Source of the DNA: Nitrosopumilus sp. K4
GTDB lineage: Archaea; Thermoproteota; Nitrososphaeria; Nitrososphaerales; Nitrosopumilaceae
NCBI RefSeq assembly: GCF_018128925.1
Contig: NZ_CP067007.1
Coordinates: forward strand, 1,392,330 to 1,456,329
Length of the DNA stretch: 64,000 nucleotides
Direction of reading: 5' to 3'
The notes below the pieces were generated by a model that saw nothing but the letters and a program-made list of their open reading frames with translations, was not told where the DNA came from and did no database searches. The translations under genes were made by a program, and so were the position numbers. Shown here piece after piece: positions 27,044 to 36,615 of the stretch; the first letter of the stretch is position 1, and each line of letters begins with the position of its first letter.

Positions 27044-28333
27044 ATGTCTGAATTTAAGGGATATACAGGAAAATCATTAGAATTTTTGAAAAACAATGGT
27101 GTCAAAGTAGGGGATTCTGTAAAAATTCTGGCAGATATAACATATTCAGGCATAATCATGCCTAGATATGAACATGCAGATGACAGTCATCTTGTTTTGA
27201 AATTAAAAAGTGGTTACAACATAGGTTTAGAATTAGAAAAAATAGAGAAAATTGAATTGGTTACCTCTGAAATTAAAGAGATGCAACCAAAAGCAAAGTT
27301 GAAAGAAAATCCATCATTACCAAAAATTCTTTTGCTATCAACAGGCGGAACAATAGCTAGCAAAATAGATTACAGAACAGGAGCAGTAACACCTGTTTTA
27401 ACAGCTGAAGAGCTAAATTCTTCTGTTCCTGAGCTTTCTGAGATTGCAAACATAGACACGGAGGTATTGTTCTCAGAATATTCTGAAAACATTACACCTG
27501 AACATTGGTTAAAAATTGCTACAAGACTTGATGAGATTTCTAAATTAGATTATACAGGAATAATAATTGCCCATGGAACAGACACAATGCATTATACTTC
27601 ATCATTTCTATCATTTGCTTTATCAGGATATCCAATTCCAATAGCCCTTGTTGGGTCTCAAAGATCTTCAGACCGTGCATCATCAGATGCAGCGCTTAAT
27701 CTAATAGGCGCAGTTAGATTTTTGTTACAATGTAAAACAAATGGAATTTTTGTAGTAATGCATCTAGATGAAAATGATGAATCTGTGGCATGTCATTTAG
27801 GAACAAGAGTAAGAAAAAATCACACAAGCAAAAGAGGTGCATTTCAAACCATGGGGAACGATCCTGCATTTATTATTGTAAATAATAAAGTTCAAAGAAA
27901 TATCAAAAATGAATTTTTTAGAGGAGAAAAATATCAGCCAAAAATTAATCTTGAAACAAATGTAGCTTTGATAAAATATCATCCTGGATACAATCCCGAA
28001 TTATTGGAAAAGATGCTTGAAATGAATTACAAGGCCATAATTTTTGAAGGAACAGGGTTAGGACACATAGGCAAAACAATGTATGAAAAAGTGAAAAAAG
28101 CACAAGAAAAAGGAATTTTCTTAGGCATGACATCACAGTGTATTGATGGAAGAGTAAGAATGACAGTTTATGAAAGTGGCAGAGATCTATTGGATTTAGG
28201 CATAATTCCTCTAGAAGATATGATTCCAGAAGTTGCATTGGTAAAAGCTATGTGGGCAACAGGTAATGCTCAAAGTCTAGAAGAAATAAAGAAAATAATG
28301 CTTGAAAATATAGCATCAGAAATATCTACTTGA
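27044..28333 (+). CDS. gatD: Glu-tRNA(Gln) amidotransferase subunit D
   Basis: A 429-residue protein with an N-terminal barrel domain (about 1-90) and an L-asparaginase-type domain starting at ILLLSTGGTIASKIDYRTGAVTP and including IAHGTDTMHYTSSF, which hold the catalytic threonines, Asp and Lys. It releases ammonia from glutamine or asparagine for GatE. The pair makes Gln-tRNA(Gln) from Glu-tRNA(Gln), a route special to archaea. A TTTTTATTAAATA box (27011-27023) is 27 bases upstream of the ATG. gatE follows without a gap. Confidence 0.95.
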   Translation: MSEFKGYTGKSLEFLKNNGVKVGDSVKILADITYSGIIMPRYEHADDSHLVLKLKSGYNIGLELEKIEKIELVTSEIKEMQPKAKLKENPSLPKILLLSTGGTIASKIDYRTGAVTPVLTAEELNSSVPELSEIANIDTEVLFSEYSENITPEHWLKIATRLDEISKLDYTGIIIAHGTDTMHYTSSFLSFALSGYPIPIALVGSQRSSDRASSDAALNLIGAVRFLLQCKTNGIFVVMHLDENDESVACHLGTRVRKNHTSKRGAFQTMGNDPAFIIVNNKVQRNIKNEFFRGEKYQPKINLETNVALIKYHPGYNPELLEKMLEMNYKAIIFEGTGLGHIGKTMYEKVKKAQEKGIFLGMTSQCIDGRVRMTVYESGRDLLDLGIIPLEDMIPEVALVKAMWATGNAQSLEEIKKIMLENIASEIST

Positions 28334-28341
28334 GGAGAAAA

Positions 28342-30240
28342 ATGTCAAACATTGTTAATGATTTAGGAGTGAAAGTAGGACTTGAGATTCACCAGCAACT
28401 TGCAACCAACAAGAAATTATTTTGTAATTGCATCCCAGTAGATACTGAAGAGTATTCTATAAAATTTCAAAGAAAACTACGTGCAGCAAAAAGCGAATTA
28501 GGTGAATATGATCCTGCAGCATTATTTGAAAAATCAAAATCAAAAACAATAATGTACTTTGCAAATCCCGAAAGTAGTTGCTTAGTTGAACAAGATGAGG
28601 AACCTCCACATGAATTAGACAGTGATGCAAAAAAGATTTCGTTAATAATTGCATCTGCACTAAAGTCTAAGATATTTAGAGAGATTTTTCCAATGAGAAA
28701 AACAGTTGTTGATGGTTCAAACACTACAGGATTTCAACGTACAATGTTGATTTCACATGGCGGTTCTTTTGATGTGGAAGGGAAAAAAATTGGAATTCAA
28801 TCAATTTGTCTTGAAGAAGACGCTGCAAAAAATTTGGGAGAAGAAGGTTCAATCAAAAAATATGGTTTGGAACGATTAGGAATACCACTAGTAGAAATTG
28901 CCACTGAGCCTTTTGAAGTAAAACCAAGTGAAATTAAAAAAATTGCCTTGACACTTGGGAGAATTTTGAGGAGTACAAAAAAAGTCAAACGCGGATTAGG
29001 TTCTATTAGACAAGATGTCAATGTATCAATTAAAGAGGGAGGAGTAGTTATCGAAGTAAAGGGAGTTCAGCAGTTAGATCAATTAGAAAAAGTAGTAGAA
29101 TATGAGGCTAAAAGGCAACATGGATTACTAAAGATCTCAAAGAAACTACAGGAAATAGATTGGAATTACAGTGTAGAGGATAAAAAAGACGTAACAGAAT
29201 TATTTGAAAAATGCAAATCAAAAATTATTAAAAATGCCATAAAGAAAAACCAGAATATTTTTGCAATATCGTTTAAAAATATGAAAGGAATGTTCGGGTA
29301 TTCTCCGTATGAAGGAATTAGATTAGGAAAAGAAGTTGCAGAGTTGGTTAGGTTTTTTGGAATTGGGGGAGTTTTTCATTCAGATGAACTACCCAACTAT
29401 GGAGTTGAGGAGACAGATATTCAAAATTTGAAAGAAGTTATGAAAATTAGTGAAAATGATGCATTTTTGATTTTAGCTTGTCCCAGAGAAAAAATGCATA
29501 CGATAATTGAACAAATAATTTTACGGATCGAATACATCAAAAATAAAGGAATTCCAATCGATACAAGATTGGCAACACAAAATGGAGAAACAAAATTTCT
29601 ACGTCCTAGACCAGGTGCAGCAAGAATGTATCCAGAAACAGATATTCCTCCAATTATCATATCTCAAGAGGAATTAGATGATGCTAAGAAAAACATACCA
29701 AAATCTTGGGATGAATCCATACAAGAGATAAAAAGTAAATTTAGTTTGAATCAGCAGCTTGCTGAACAAATTTTGGATTCACCATATATCGAATTATTTG
29801 AAAAAATTACAGATAATGTAAATGTTAATCCAACATTTATTGCATCAATTTTATGTTCATCAATAACAAATCTTGAAAGAAATGGATTGAATTCAAAATT
29901 ATTAAAAAATGAAGAGATTGGCAAAGCATTCGAATTATTAGAATCTGGAAAAATCGCTAAAGAGTCAATTGAGATGATTTTTGAGAATATTATGGCTGGA
30001 AAATCAAACACGATTGAAGATGCAATGAAAAATGCATCAATTAAAACTGTAGATAATGAGGAATTAGAACAAATTTTAGAAAAAATCGTTCAGGATAATG
30101 AAAATATGGTTAAAAATCAAAAAGAACACGCAATAGGCCCATTGATGGGAATGGCAATGAAGGAACTTCGTGGAAAGGTTTCAGGTGAAACAGTCAACAC
30201 AATCCTATTACAAAAAATCAAGACCATATTAGAGAAATAA
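28342..30240 (+). CDS. gatE: Glu-tRNA(Gln) amidotransferase subunit E
   Basis: A 632-residue GatE. It has the GatB-like catalytic core (GLEIHQQLATNKKLFCNC, PESSCLVEQDEEPPHELD), an inserted AspRS-like domain (about 280-410), and the C-terminal helical and YqeY-like region that holds tRNA (EHAIGPLMGMAMKELRGKVSGE). It phosphorylates and amidates Glu-tRNA(Gln). I chose ATG 28342, which is preceded by TTGAGGAG, a Shine-Dalgarno-like site overlapping the gatD stop; a TTG at 28330 is the alternative. It is co-transcribed with gatD. Confidence 0.94.
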   Translation: MSNIVNDLGVKVGLEIHQQLATNKKLFCNCIPVDTEEYSIKFQRKLRAAKSELGEYDPAALFEKSKSKTIMYFANPESSCLVEQDEEPPHELDSDAKKISLIIASALKSKIFREIFPMRKTVVDGSNTTGFQRTMLISHGGSFDVEGKKIGIQSICLEEDAAKNLGEEGSIKKYGLERLGIPLVEIATEPFEVKPSEIKKIALTLGRILRSTKKVKRGLGSIRQDVNVSIKEGGVVIEVKGVQQLDQLEKVVEYEAKRQHGLLKISKKLQEIDWNYSVEDKKDVTELFEKCKSKIIKNAIKKNQNIFAISFKNMKGMFGYSPYEGIRLGKEVAELVRFFGIGGVFHSDELPNYGVEETDIQNLKEVMKISENDAFLILACPREKMHTIIEQIILRIEYIKNKGIPIDTRLATQNGETKFLRPRPGAARMYPETDIPPIIISQEELDDAKKNIPKSWDESIQEIKSKFSLNQQLAEQILDSPYIELFEKITDNVNVNPTFIASILCSSITNLERNGLNSKLLKNEEIGKAFELLESGKIAKESIEMIFENIMAGKSNTIEDAMKNASIKTVDNEELEQILEKIVQDNENMVKNQKEHAIGPLMGMAMKELRGKVSGETVNTILLQKIKTILEK

Positions 30241-30245
30241 TGTTA

Positions 30246-30330
30246 TGCGGGAAGTGGGATTTGAACCCACGAACTCCTAGAAGATAAGGATCTGAACCTT
30301 ATGCCGTTGACCAGGCTGGGCGACTCCCGC
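30246..30330 (-). tRNA. tRNA-Leu (anticodon CAG)
   Basis: The minus strand folds as a long-variable-arm (class II) tRNA: acceptor GCGGGAG / TTCCCGC, anticodon loop TTCAGAT with anticodon CAG, and T-loop GGTTCAAATCC. The discriminator is A at 30246 and CCA is not encoded. There is no intron. A TATA-like box (TATAATAAAG on the minus strand, near 30362-30370) lies upstream with a short leader. It sits directly downstream of the convergent gatE. Confidence 0.93.
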
Positions 30331-30402
30331 AATCAAAGTTCTTGAACTCTAGAATAAGTTCTTTATTATACTGTTTTAGGTATATTATAACAGAATCCAA
30401 AT

Positions 30403-30564
30403 ATGGAATTTAATGAAATCTACTGTAATAATTGTAAAAAAGTTATTGGACGATACAATGTGAAATTCTATACTGAAGAAAAAATAAGTGAATTAATGAA
30501 AACAAGTCATGCAATACATGTAAGAAATGGACATCATGTAATTATGAGAAAATTTGAAAAATAA
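30403..30564 (+). CDS. Small CxxC protein (53 aa)
   Basis: A 53-codon ORF with an N-terminal CNNC motif (EIYCNNCKKVIGRYNV) and a basic, His-rich C-terminal half (HAIHVRNGHHVIMRKF). With a single CxxC and two or more histidines it may bind one zinc ion. AT-rich boxes lie at 30362-30370 and 30381-30390; the first would give a leader of about 10 bases. It ends 4 bases from the convergent dnaJ gene. No family is recognised, but compact packing and normal base usage favour a real gene. Confidence 0.6.
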   Translation: MEFNEIYCNNCKKVIGRYNVKFYTEEKISELMKTSHAIHVRNGHHVIMRKFEK

Positions 30565-30568
30565 TTTT

Positions 30569-31648
30569 TCATTCAAATGATTTTTGGAATTCATCGAGTA
30601 GATTTTTCTGATGTTTGTTAAGTTTCGTTGGAATATTCACTACAATTCTAACAAATTGATCACCACGTCCTCTGGAATTAATATGAGGTACACCTTTTCC
30701 TTTTAGTTTTATTATTGTATTAGGTTGACTTCCTGCATCTACCTTAATTTTTTCAGTACCATCTAAAGTTGGGACAATGATCTCCTTTCCTAATGCTGCA
30801 TCAACCATTGAAACATCTTGATCATAAAAAATGTCTTTTCCATCTCTCTTAAATTTGGGATGAGGTTCAATTCTAATTCTTACAATTAAATCTCCATTTA
30901 CACCACCAGGAATTTCATTTCCTTCATTTGGAACAGTATAATCACCAAAATCAACGCCTGGGGGAATGTCAAAGGAGATTTTTTTTGTTCCTCGTTTCTT
31001 AGTTTTTCCATTACAATTACTACATGGTGTTTCAATGATAGAGCCTTGACCATTACATGAAGAACAAGGCTCGACAGTTACAAAAGATGCAAATCCCATG
31101 CTACGACTTTTACGAACTTGCCCTTGACCATTACATGAAGAACAAGTTTTTTTGTTTGTACCAGGCTTACATCCTGTTCCATCACATGTATCGCATTTAA
31201 TCTCTTTTTGTAAATCAAATTCCATTTTTTTTCCATGTAAAACATCTTCAAGAGTAACAGTAGTTTCAAAAAGAATATCAGAACCACGTTGTTGCCTAGA
31301 ACTAAATCCTCCTCTTCCAAATATTGATTCAAATATAGAGTCAAAACCCCCTCCACCTCTTCCAAAAATGTCACTAAAATCAGCACCTGCACCTTGAAAA
31401 ATATCTTCACTTGAATATCTTCCATCTACACCTGCATGACCATGTTGATCATACACCTTCCTTTTTTCTGGATCAGACAATACACCATATGCTTCAGAGA
31501 TTTCCTTGAAATGTTCACCTGCTTCAGCTGATTGATTACGATCTGGATGAAATTTTAAAGCTAATTTTCTATATTGTTTTTTAATTTCATCAGCGGAACT
31601 AGTTTTTGAAACTCCCAATACTTCATAATAATCACGTTTTGCTGACAT
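30569..31648 (-). CDS. dnaJ: Chaperone protein DnaJ (Hsp40)
   Basis: A full type I DnaJ of about 359 residues: J-domain with HPD (LKFHPDRNQ, about residues 30-38), a G/F-rich linker, four CxxCxGxG zinc repeats ([32 protein letters not shown]), and the C-terminal peptide-binding domains. It delivers unfolded clients to DnaK and stimulates its ATPase. I use ATG 31648 ([12 protein letters not shown]); GTG 31657 is weaker. An ATTTTTTAC box near 31670-31678 may provide its own promoter in addition to readthrough from dnaK. Confidence 0.96.
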   Translation of the reverse strand: MSAKRDYYEVLGVSKTSSADEIKKQYRKLALKFHPDRNQSAEAGEHFKEISEAYGVLSDPEKRKVYDQHGHAGVDGRYSSEDIFQGAGADFSDIFGRGGGGFDSIFESIFGRGGFSSRQQRGSDILFETTVTLEDVLHGKKMEFDLQKEIKCDTCDGTGCKPGTNKKTCSSCNGQGQVRKSRSMGFASFVTVEPCSSCNGQGSIIETPCSNCNGKTKKRGTKKISFDIPPGVDFGDYTVPNEGNEIPGGVNGDLIVRIRIEPHPKFKRDGKDIFYDQDVSMVDAALGKEIIVPTLDGTEKIKVDAGSQPNTIIKLKGKGVPHINSRGRGDQFVRIVVNIPTKLNKHQKNLLDEFQKSFE

Positions 31649-31687
31649 CAATATCACTTAATTATAATTGTAAAAAATGATGGTAAA

Positions 31688-33676
31688 TTAGTTACTTTTT
31701 GTTTCATCTGTGGATGATTGGTCACTTTGTTGGCCTTCAGATCCAGCACTTTGTTGGCCTTCAGATCCAGCACTTTGTTGGCCTTCAGATCCAGCACTTT
31801 GTTGGCCTTCAGATCCAGCACTTTGTTGGCCTTCAGATCCAGCACTTTGTTGGCCTTCAGATCCAGCACTTTGTTGGCCTTCAGATCCAGCACTTTGTTG
31901 GCCTTCAGCTCCTGGTGGCGGAGTAACATTTTTGTAAAGTTCAGTGGTTACTTCATTAACAATTTCTTTCAGGGCATCCAGTTTTGGTTTGAGTTCTTCA
32001 GATTCTTTATCGAGATTTTCTTTTACTTCTTTAATGGAGTCTGTAATTTTAATTCCTTGTTCTTGGGAAATTTTATCTTTAAGATCATGATTAACTAATT
32101 TTTCGGTTGTGTAGATGTAACTTTCGGCTTCATTTCTAAGGTCAATTTTCTCTTTTTTCTTTTTATCTTCATCTGAAAACTTTTCAGCATCTTCTTTTAA
32201 TTTTTCAATTTCTTCTTTAGATAGTTTTGAGGAAGATTCTATTGTGATTTTTGCTTCTTTTTGAGTTCCAAGATCTTTGGCTGTTACATTGATAATTCCA
32301 TTTGCATCAATATCAAATTTTACTTCAATCTGAGGAACTCCTCTTGGAGCAGGAGGTAAATCTGTTAGATTGAAGCTTCCTAGCGAAACATTATCTGTAG
32401 CCATAGGTCGTTCTCCTTGAACAACATGTATTGTAACTGCTGTTTGATTATCTGCAGCAGTAGTGAAAACCTTACTTTTAGAAGTTGGAATTGTTGTATT
32501 ACGTTCGATTAATGGTTCTCTAACACCACCTAATGTTTCTATTCCTAATGTAAGTGGCGTTACATCTAATAGAACAATATCACTTGAAACATCACCTGCA
32601 ATTATACCTGCTTGAATTGCGGCACCCATTGCTACTGCTTCCATAGGATCAACACCTGATTCAGGTTCTCTTCCAACAACTTCACCAACAAACTTTCTTA
32701 CAAGAGGAATTCTTGTAGGTCCACCAACCATAACGATTTTGTTAATATCATTTTTTGATAATTTTGCGTCCTCAATTGACTTTTCAATTGAACTTCTACA
32801 TTTTTCAACGATTGGTTTTATGAGTTCATCCAGTTTAGCTCTTGTCAATCTTAATTCAAGATTTTTTGGGCCTGATGACGGATCATGAGCTATGAAAGGA
32901 AGATTGATGTCAGTTTCCATAACAGTTGAGAGTTCAATTTTTGCTTTTTCTGCTGCTTCTCTAATTCTTGTCATTGCAGTAGAATCTTGAGATAGATCAA
33001 CTCCTTCCTTTTTCTTGAATTCATCAACGATATAATCAATAACAGCTTTATCCATGTCAGTACCACCTAATTGGGTATCACCTGAAGTACTCATTACTTC
33101 AAAGACACCACCTCCCATTTCCATTATAGTGACATCTAAGGTACCACCACCAAAGTCAAACACAAGGATTTTCATGTCCTCTTTGGCTTTATCTAATCCA
33201 AATGCAAGAGATGCTGCAGTTGGTTCATTAATTATTCTAACAACATCCAATCCAGCAATGGTTCCAGCATCTTTTGTTGCCTGACGTTGATTATCATCAA
33301 AATATGCAGGTACTGTAATCACTGCCTTTTCTACATTTTCACCAACAAATGCTTCTGCATCTTTTTTGATTTTTTGTAGAATAAATGAAGAGATTTGTTG
33401 AGGTTTGTACTCTTTATCCTTAATCTTAAAGGTGTAATCTGAACCCATTTTTCGTTTTGCAGCAACAATTGTGTTGTCAGGGTTAGTAACTGCCTGTCTT
33501 CTAGCAGGCTCTCCAACTAAGAGTTCACCTTCTTTTGAAAAGGCCACAACGGAGGGAAACGCTTTACCACCTACAGTAGCGCCCTCAGCTGCTGGAATAA
33601 TAGTAGGTTTTCCCCCCATCATTACTGCAGCAGCAGAATTGCTTGTTCCTAAATCGATTCCTATTACTTTTGCCAT
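31688..33676 (-). CDS. dnaK: Chaperone protein DnaK (Hsp70) with tandem-repeat tail
   Basis: A 662-residue Hsp70. The nucleotide-binding domain has [26 protein letters not shown] and [11 protein letters not shown]; the peptide-binding domain and helical lid follow. The usual disordered tail is replaced from about residue 585 by eight EGQQS repeats of eight residues (GSEGQQSA), ending in SSTDETKSN and not in an EEVD-type end. The tail is encoded by perfect 24-bp repeats. The gene lies between grpE and dnaJ in the bacterial-type order grpE-dnaK-dnaJ; Hsp70 in archaea is thought to have come from bacteria. Confidence 0.97.
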   Translation of the reverse strand: MAKVIGIDLGTSNSAAAVMMGGKPTIIPAAEGATVGGKAFPSVVAFSKEGELLVGEPARRQAVTNPDNTIVAAKRKMGSDYTFKIKDKEYKPQQISSFILQKIKKDAEAFVGENVEKAVITVPAYFDDNQRQATKDAGTIAGLDVVRIINEPTAASLAFGLDKAKEDMKILVFDFGGGTLDVTIMEMGGGVFEVMSTSGDTQLGGTDMDKAVIDYIVDEFKKKEGVDLSQDSTAMTRIREAAEKAKIELSTVMETDINLPFIAHDPSSGPKNLELRLTRAKLDELIKPIVEKCRSSIEKSIEDAKLSKNDINKIVMVGGPTRIPLVRKFVGEVVGREPESGVDPMEAVAMGAAIQAGIIAGDVSSDIVLLDVTPLTLGIETLGGVREPLIERNTTIPTSKSKVFTTAADNQTAVTIHVVQGERPMATDNVSLGSFNLTDLPPAPRGVPQIEVKFDIDANGIINVTAKDLGTQKEAKITIESSSKLSKEEIEKLKEDAEKFSDEDKKKKEKIDLRNEAESYIYTTEKLVNHDLKDKISQEQGIKITDSIKEVKENLDKESEELKPKLDALKEIVNEVTTELYKNVTPPPGAEGQQSAGSEGQQSAGSEGQQSAGSEGQQSAGSEGQQSAGSEGQQSAGSEGQQSAGSEGQQSDQSSTDETKSN
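31723..31908 (-). repeat. Perfect 24-bp tandem repeat, 7.75 copies, inside dnaK
   Basis: The plus-strand unit is CACTTTGTTGGCC followed by TTCAGATCCAG. Seven full copies run from 31723 to 31890, and a partial copy ends at 31908, with no mismatch visible. Since 24 is divisible by three, copy-number change keeps the dnaK frame open. The repeats encode the octapeptide GSEGQQSA. The lack of silent differences suggests recent expansion or ongoing homogenisation by slippage or recombination. Confidence 0.97.
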
Positions 33677-33682
33677 ATCATA

Positions 33683-34225
33683 TCATCCTTTTTTTGAAAT
33701 TTCTACTAGTGTTGGTCTAATAACCCTCTCATGAGAAATATATCCTTTCCTGATTTCTTTTGTAATGGTATTATCATCAAGTTCTGGATCATTAATTATT
33801 GAGATTGCTTCATGAAGATTTGGATCAAAAATTTCCCCTAACGCTTCAATCGGAATTACATTATATTTTTTTAATAATGAGTCCATGTTTTTTAAAATTG
33901 AATCTAATCCAGTAGTATCAATATTATTTTGAGAGAATGCATCTTTTGCCCTCACAAAATCATCATAAATTTTTAAAAATTCAAGAATGAATTCATCAAT
34001 TTTAGAATTTACTCCTTTTTCAATATCAGATTGGGTTTTTCGTTGAAGGTTTTGATAATCAGCTAACACAAGTTTTATTTTTTCTTCATATTTAGCCACT
34101 TTTTGTTTTTCAGTCTCTAAAAGATCTTTCAACTCTTCAGGAGAGTTTTTTCCTAAATCAGATTCCGAGATATCTTCATCAGAAATTACTTCTACTGGAA
34201 TTTCATCAGAATTTTTATCAGACAT
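33683..34225 (-). CDS. grpE: Nucleotide exchange factor GrpE
   Basis: A 180-residue GrpE: an acidic N-terminus, a long coiled coil (about 28-80, with KIKLVLADYQNLQRKTQ), and the C-terminal beta domain with NVIPIEALGEIFDPNLHEAISII and GYISHERVIRPTLVEISK. It releases ADP from DnaK. A TATAAAT box (34251-34257) sits about 28 bases before the ATG, so it is the likely promoter for the chaperone set. A symmetric operator candidate overlaps the transcription start. dnaK begins 7 bases after its stop. Confidence 0.96.
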   Translation of the reverse strand: MSDKNSDEIPVEVISDEDISESDLGKNSPEELKDLLETEKQKVAKYEEKIKLVLADYQNLQRKTQSDIEKGVNSKIDEFILEFLKIYDDFVRAKDAFSQNNIDTTGLDSILKNMDSLLKKYNVIPIEALGEIFDPNLHEAISIINDPELDDNTITKEIRKGYISHERVIRPTLVEISKKG

Positions 34226-34226
34226 T

Positions 34227-34246
34227 TCAACAGCAATAGTTGTTGA
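34227..34246 (-). promoter_or_regulatory. Inverted repeat at grpE transcription start
   Basis: TCAACA - 8 bases - TGTTGA, with perfect 6-bp arms, lies between the grpE TATA box (34251-34257) and its ATG (34225), over the predicted start of transcription. A repressor bound here would block RNA polymerase, suggesting a heat-shock or stress operator. The symmetry is observed; the regulatory role is inferred. Confidence 0.35.
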
Positions 34247-34260
34247 GCTAATTTATACTA

Positions 34261-35397
34261 TTATTGAATAGTTTCACATAAGGGATTAGCTTTAACAATT
34301 ATCAGATCAGAATCTTGTTTAGTCTTCAAAATACTTTCAAAATCATTTTTTGAGCAAGCTACAACGATTGTTGTTTTATCACTATGAAATAGATCAAAGT
34401 TTGGATCTTCATAGGCTTCAACATCACCTATGTAATCACGAAGTTTAGATGTTAAATTCTGTAGCATTTCAATTTTATCTCCACGCATTTCATGTTGATC
34501 CAAAGTCCAAGAAATAGCAATCTTTGTTCTACTTGCTTTAAGATCATTTTTCTTTAATGTTGAGCGTATTTCATCAATTAATCTTTTGATGTATCCATCG
34601 ATACCTTTTACGCTTCCATTTATCAAGTACATGAGGGTATTTGCACCTTCAAATGATGAACCTAAGGATTTTAAGTCAAATAACCCACTAACCATATTGT
34701 CTAAGTAAAGTTCTTGAAAATCATCAGATGAAAGATCTTTTTTTGTGATATCATCTTGTGCATATTTACATACCTCTAAAAGACTACATAGACTTGAAAA
34801 TCTAGATAAGACATCAATTGCATGAAAATGTTCGGATGACGAAATAGCTACAAATTTTTTCTCTTTTTTAGTTGTCAACAGCTCAGATAGTTTAACATCT
34901 TCTTTACCATTATATGATCCAATTATTTTTGGTTGTTCAGAAAGATCTTCTAAAGGATAATAAAAATAAGATATTTGTTTTCCAACTTCTAAACCAGTAA
35001 CATGTTCCAATAACGATATATTTTCATTATTTCCACCAAATCCTGTAGGTAATGTATAAACAACTGAACTATTTTTTTTTAGTGAAGTAGTTGCATCTTT
35101 AAATTTTGAATGAATTTCTGTTTTTATATCCTGTCCAGTTTTTCGAATTCTAGGAGTAAAGAAAAGATATTGAGCTTTAGAAATGGCAACATCTATTGGT
35201 TCCATTGCTAAAAGTGGTTCATCTTCTTTTAATGATGAAACATTTGGATAGGTTTTTGCAATTTCAGCTTTGAGAGATATTGCAGATGGGGTAGATTCAT
35301 CAATAATTGATACATCAGCACCTTTAATTGCCATTTGAGATGCAATAGAATATCCTTCAGTACTAAGTCCATAAACTACAATTTTTGTTCCCCCCAT
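34261..35397 (-). CDS. Rossmann-fold protein resembling nucleotide-sugar dehydrogenases
   Basis: A 378-residue protein. The N-terminus KIVVYGLSTEGYSIASQMAIKGADVSIID is a dinucleotide-binding Rossmann fold. The later stretch SSVVYTLPTGFGGNNENISLLEHVTGLEVGKQISYFYYPLEDL mirrors the part of UDP-glucose/GDP-mannose dehydrogenases that follows the Rossmann domain. The GGHC-type catalytic cysteine motif is absent, so ordinary sugar oxidation is doubtful. The C-terminal third is alpha/beta with no recognised motif. It is divergent from the DUF354 gene, so a shared sugar-related role is possible. Confidence 0.5.
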   Translation of the reverse strand: MGGTKIVVYGLSTEGYSIASQMAIKGADVSIIDESTPSAISLKAEIAKTYPNVSSLKEDEPLLAMEPIDVAISKAQYLFFTPRIRKTGQDIKTEIHSKFKDATTSLKKNSSVVYTLPTGFGGNNENISLLEHVTGLEVGKQISYFYYPLEDLSEQPKIIGSYNGKEDVKLSELLTTKKEKKFVAISSSEHFHAIDVLSRFSSLCSLLEVCKYAQDDITKKDLSSDDFQELYLDNMVSGLFDLKSLGSSFEGANTLMYLINGSVKGIDGYIKRLIDEIRSTLKKNDLKASRTKIAISWTLDQHEMRGDKIEMLQNLTSKLRDYIGDVEAYEDPNFDLFHSDKTTIVVACSKNDFESILKTKQDSDLIIVKANPLCETIQ

Positions 35398-35458
35398 ACT
35401 TGAGCTATGTAATAGACTAAGAAAAACTTATTGAACTAACGAGAATTATGTAAAATAC

Positions 35459-36487
35459 TTGAAAATTTGGATCGATATTCTAACTCCTAAACAATTATTG
35501 TTTTCAGAACCAATAATAAGCAAATTTGAGAAAAAACATCAGATTTTATGCACTTCAAGGCACTACAATGAAGTAGCAAATCTTGCCAAATTGAGAAATT
35601 TCAAGCTGGTTTTAGTTGGAAATCATGGCAGTAATAGAGTAAAAAAGTTAGAAGAGAGTATAGAAAGAACTCGAAAATTATTACCTAAAATTATCAAATT
35701 TGCACCAGATCTGACAATAAGTTTTTGTTCACCAGAAGCAGCAAGAATTTCTTTTGGATTAGGAATAAGACACATAGCTTTGCAAGATTCACCTCATGCA
35801 GATTCTGTAATGAGACTAACTTTACCATTTGTACAAAAGTTATTAACTCCAAAAATAATTCCAAAGAAAGAATTTACCAAGTATGGGATTAGTTCAAAAA
35901 ATATAATGCAATATAATGCAATTGATGCATTTGTAACAACACAAAGAAAGATCAGTGTAAAAAGGAAACTAAATTTTTCAAATGAAAAGAAAGGAAATAT
36001 TTTGATTCGAGTTGATGAAGATCAAGCTGCATATTCATCCAAAAAAAGTTTAGTTAGTGAAATTATTAAAGAAGTTTTAAAAGATTTTAATGAATATAAC
36101 ATCATAATTTTAACAAGATATAAAGAACAAATTCAAAAACTAAAGAAAATTTTTGGTAAAAAAATAATTATTCTTGGAATGTCTTATGATGGAAAATATT
36201 TGTTACAAAATTCAGATGTTTTCATAGGTTCGGGAGGAACTATGACAGCAGAAGCAGCATTATTAGGAATTCCTACAATATCATATAATGCTATTCCAAA
36301 TTTAATAGAGAAGTATTTAGTAAAATCTAAGCTTGTTACAAGACAGGAAGATCCTAAAAAAATTTCTAGAATGATTGGTGAGAAGATTAAATCAAAAAAC
36401 AAGAATAAACTAATGGCAAAAAGAATTGTAAAAAAAATGGAAGATCCTACCAAAAAATTGTATGAATTGATTAATCAAATTGATTAG
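35459..36487 (+). CDS. DUF354-family GT-B-fold protein
   Basis: A 342-residue protein beginning KIWIDILTPKQLLFSEPI, the typical start of DUF354 proteins, which are found in archaea and resemble GT-B glycosyltransferases or UDP-GlcNAc 2-epimerases. The C-terminal SDVFIGSGGTMTAEAALLGIPTIS resembles the nucleotide-sugar binding site of MurG-like enzymes. No activity has been fixed for the family to my knowledge. The start is TTG, with an AAACTTATT box about 28 bases upstream. It ends 51 bases before tRNA-Gln. Confidence 0.85.
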   Translation: MKIWIDILTPKQLLFSEPIISKFEKKHQILCTSRHYNEVANLAKLRNFKLVLVGNHGSNRVKKLEESIERTRKLLPKIIKFAPDLTISFCSPEAARISFGLGIRHIALQDSPHADSVMRLTLPFVQKLLTPKIIPKKEFTKYGISSKNIMQYNAIDAFVTTQRKISVKRKLNFSNEKKGNILIRVDEDQAAYSSKKSLVSEIIKEVLKDFNEYNIIILTRYKEQIQKLKKIFGKKIIILGMSYDGKYLLQNSDVFIGSGGTMTAEAALLGIPTISYNAIPNLIEKYLVKSKLVTRQEDPKKISRMIGEKIKSKNKNKLMAKRIVKKMEDPTKKLYELINQID

Positions 36488-36538
36488 ATTAGAATTAGAT
36501 AAAAAGTTCATTAAGGGAACAAAAGTGTGTGATTTAGC

Positions 36539-36611
36539 AGCCCGGTAGTGTAGCGGTCAAGCATAGGGGCCTTTGGAGCCCTTGACCCCAGTTCGAGTCT
36601 GGGCCGGGCTA
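36539..36611 (+). tRNA. tRNA-Gln (anticodon TTG)
   Basis: A cloverleaf with acceptor AGCCCGG / CCGGGCT, anticodon stem GGGGC / GCCCT around loop CTTTGGA (anticodon TTG), and T-loop GTTCGAGTC. The discriminator is A at 36611 and CCA is not encoded. It would be charged first with glutamate and then amidated by the GatD/GatE pair encoded at 27044-30240, as is usual in archaea. A GATAAAAAG box lies about 37 bases upstream. Confidence 0.95.
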
Positions 36612-36615
36612 CTAT

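Noticed and set aside
31723-31908. CRISPR array
   Set aside because: The units are contiguous with no spacers and translate as part of DnaK; no cas genes are present.
31699-32098. Several long plus-strand frames across the DnaK repeat region
   Set aside because: They are open only because the 24-bp unit is a multiple of three and has no stop on either strand. The dnaK frame has family-conserved sequence and the others are repetitive and unlike any protein.
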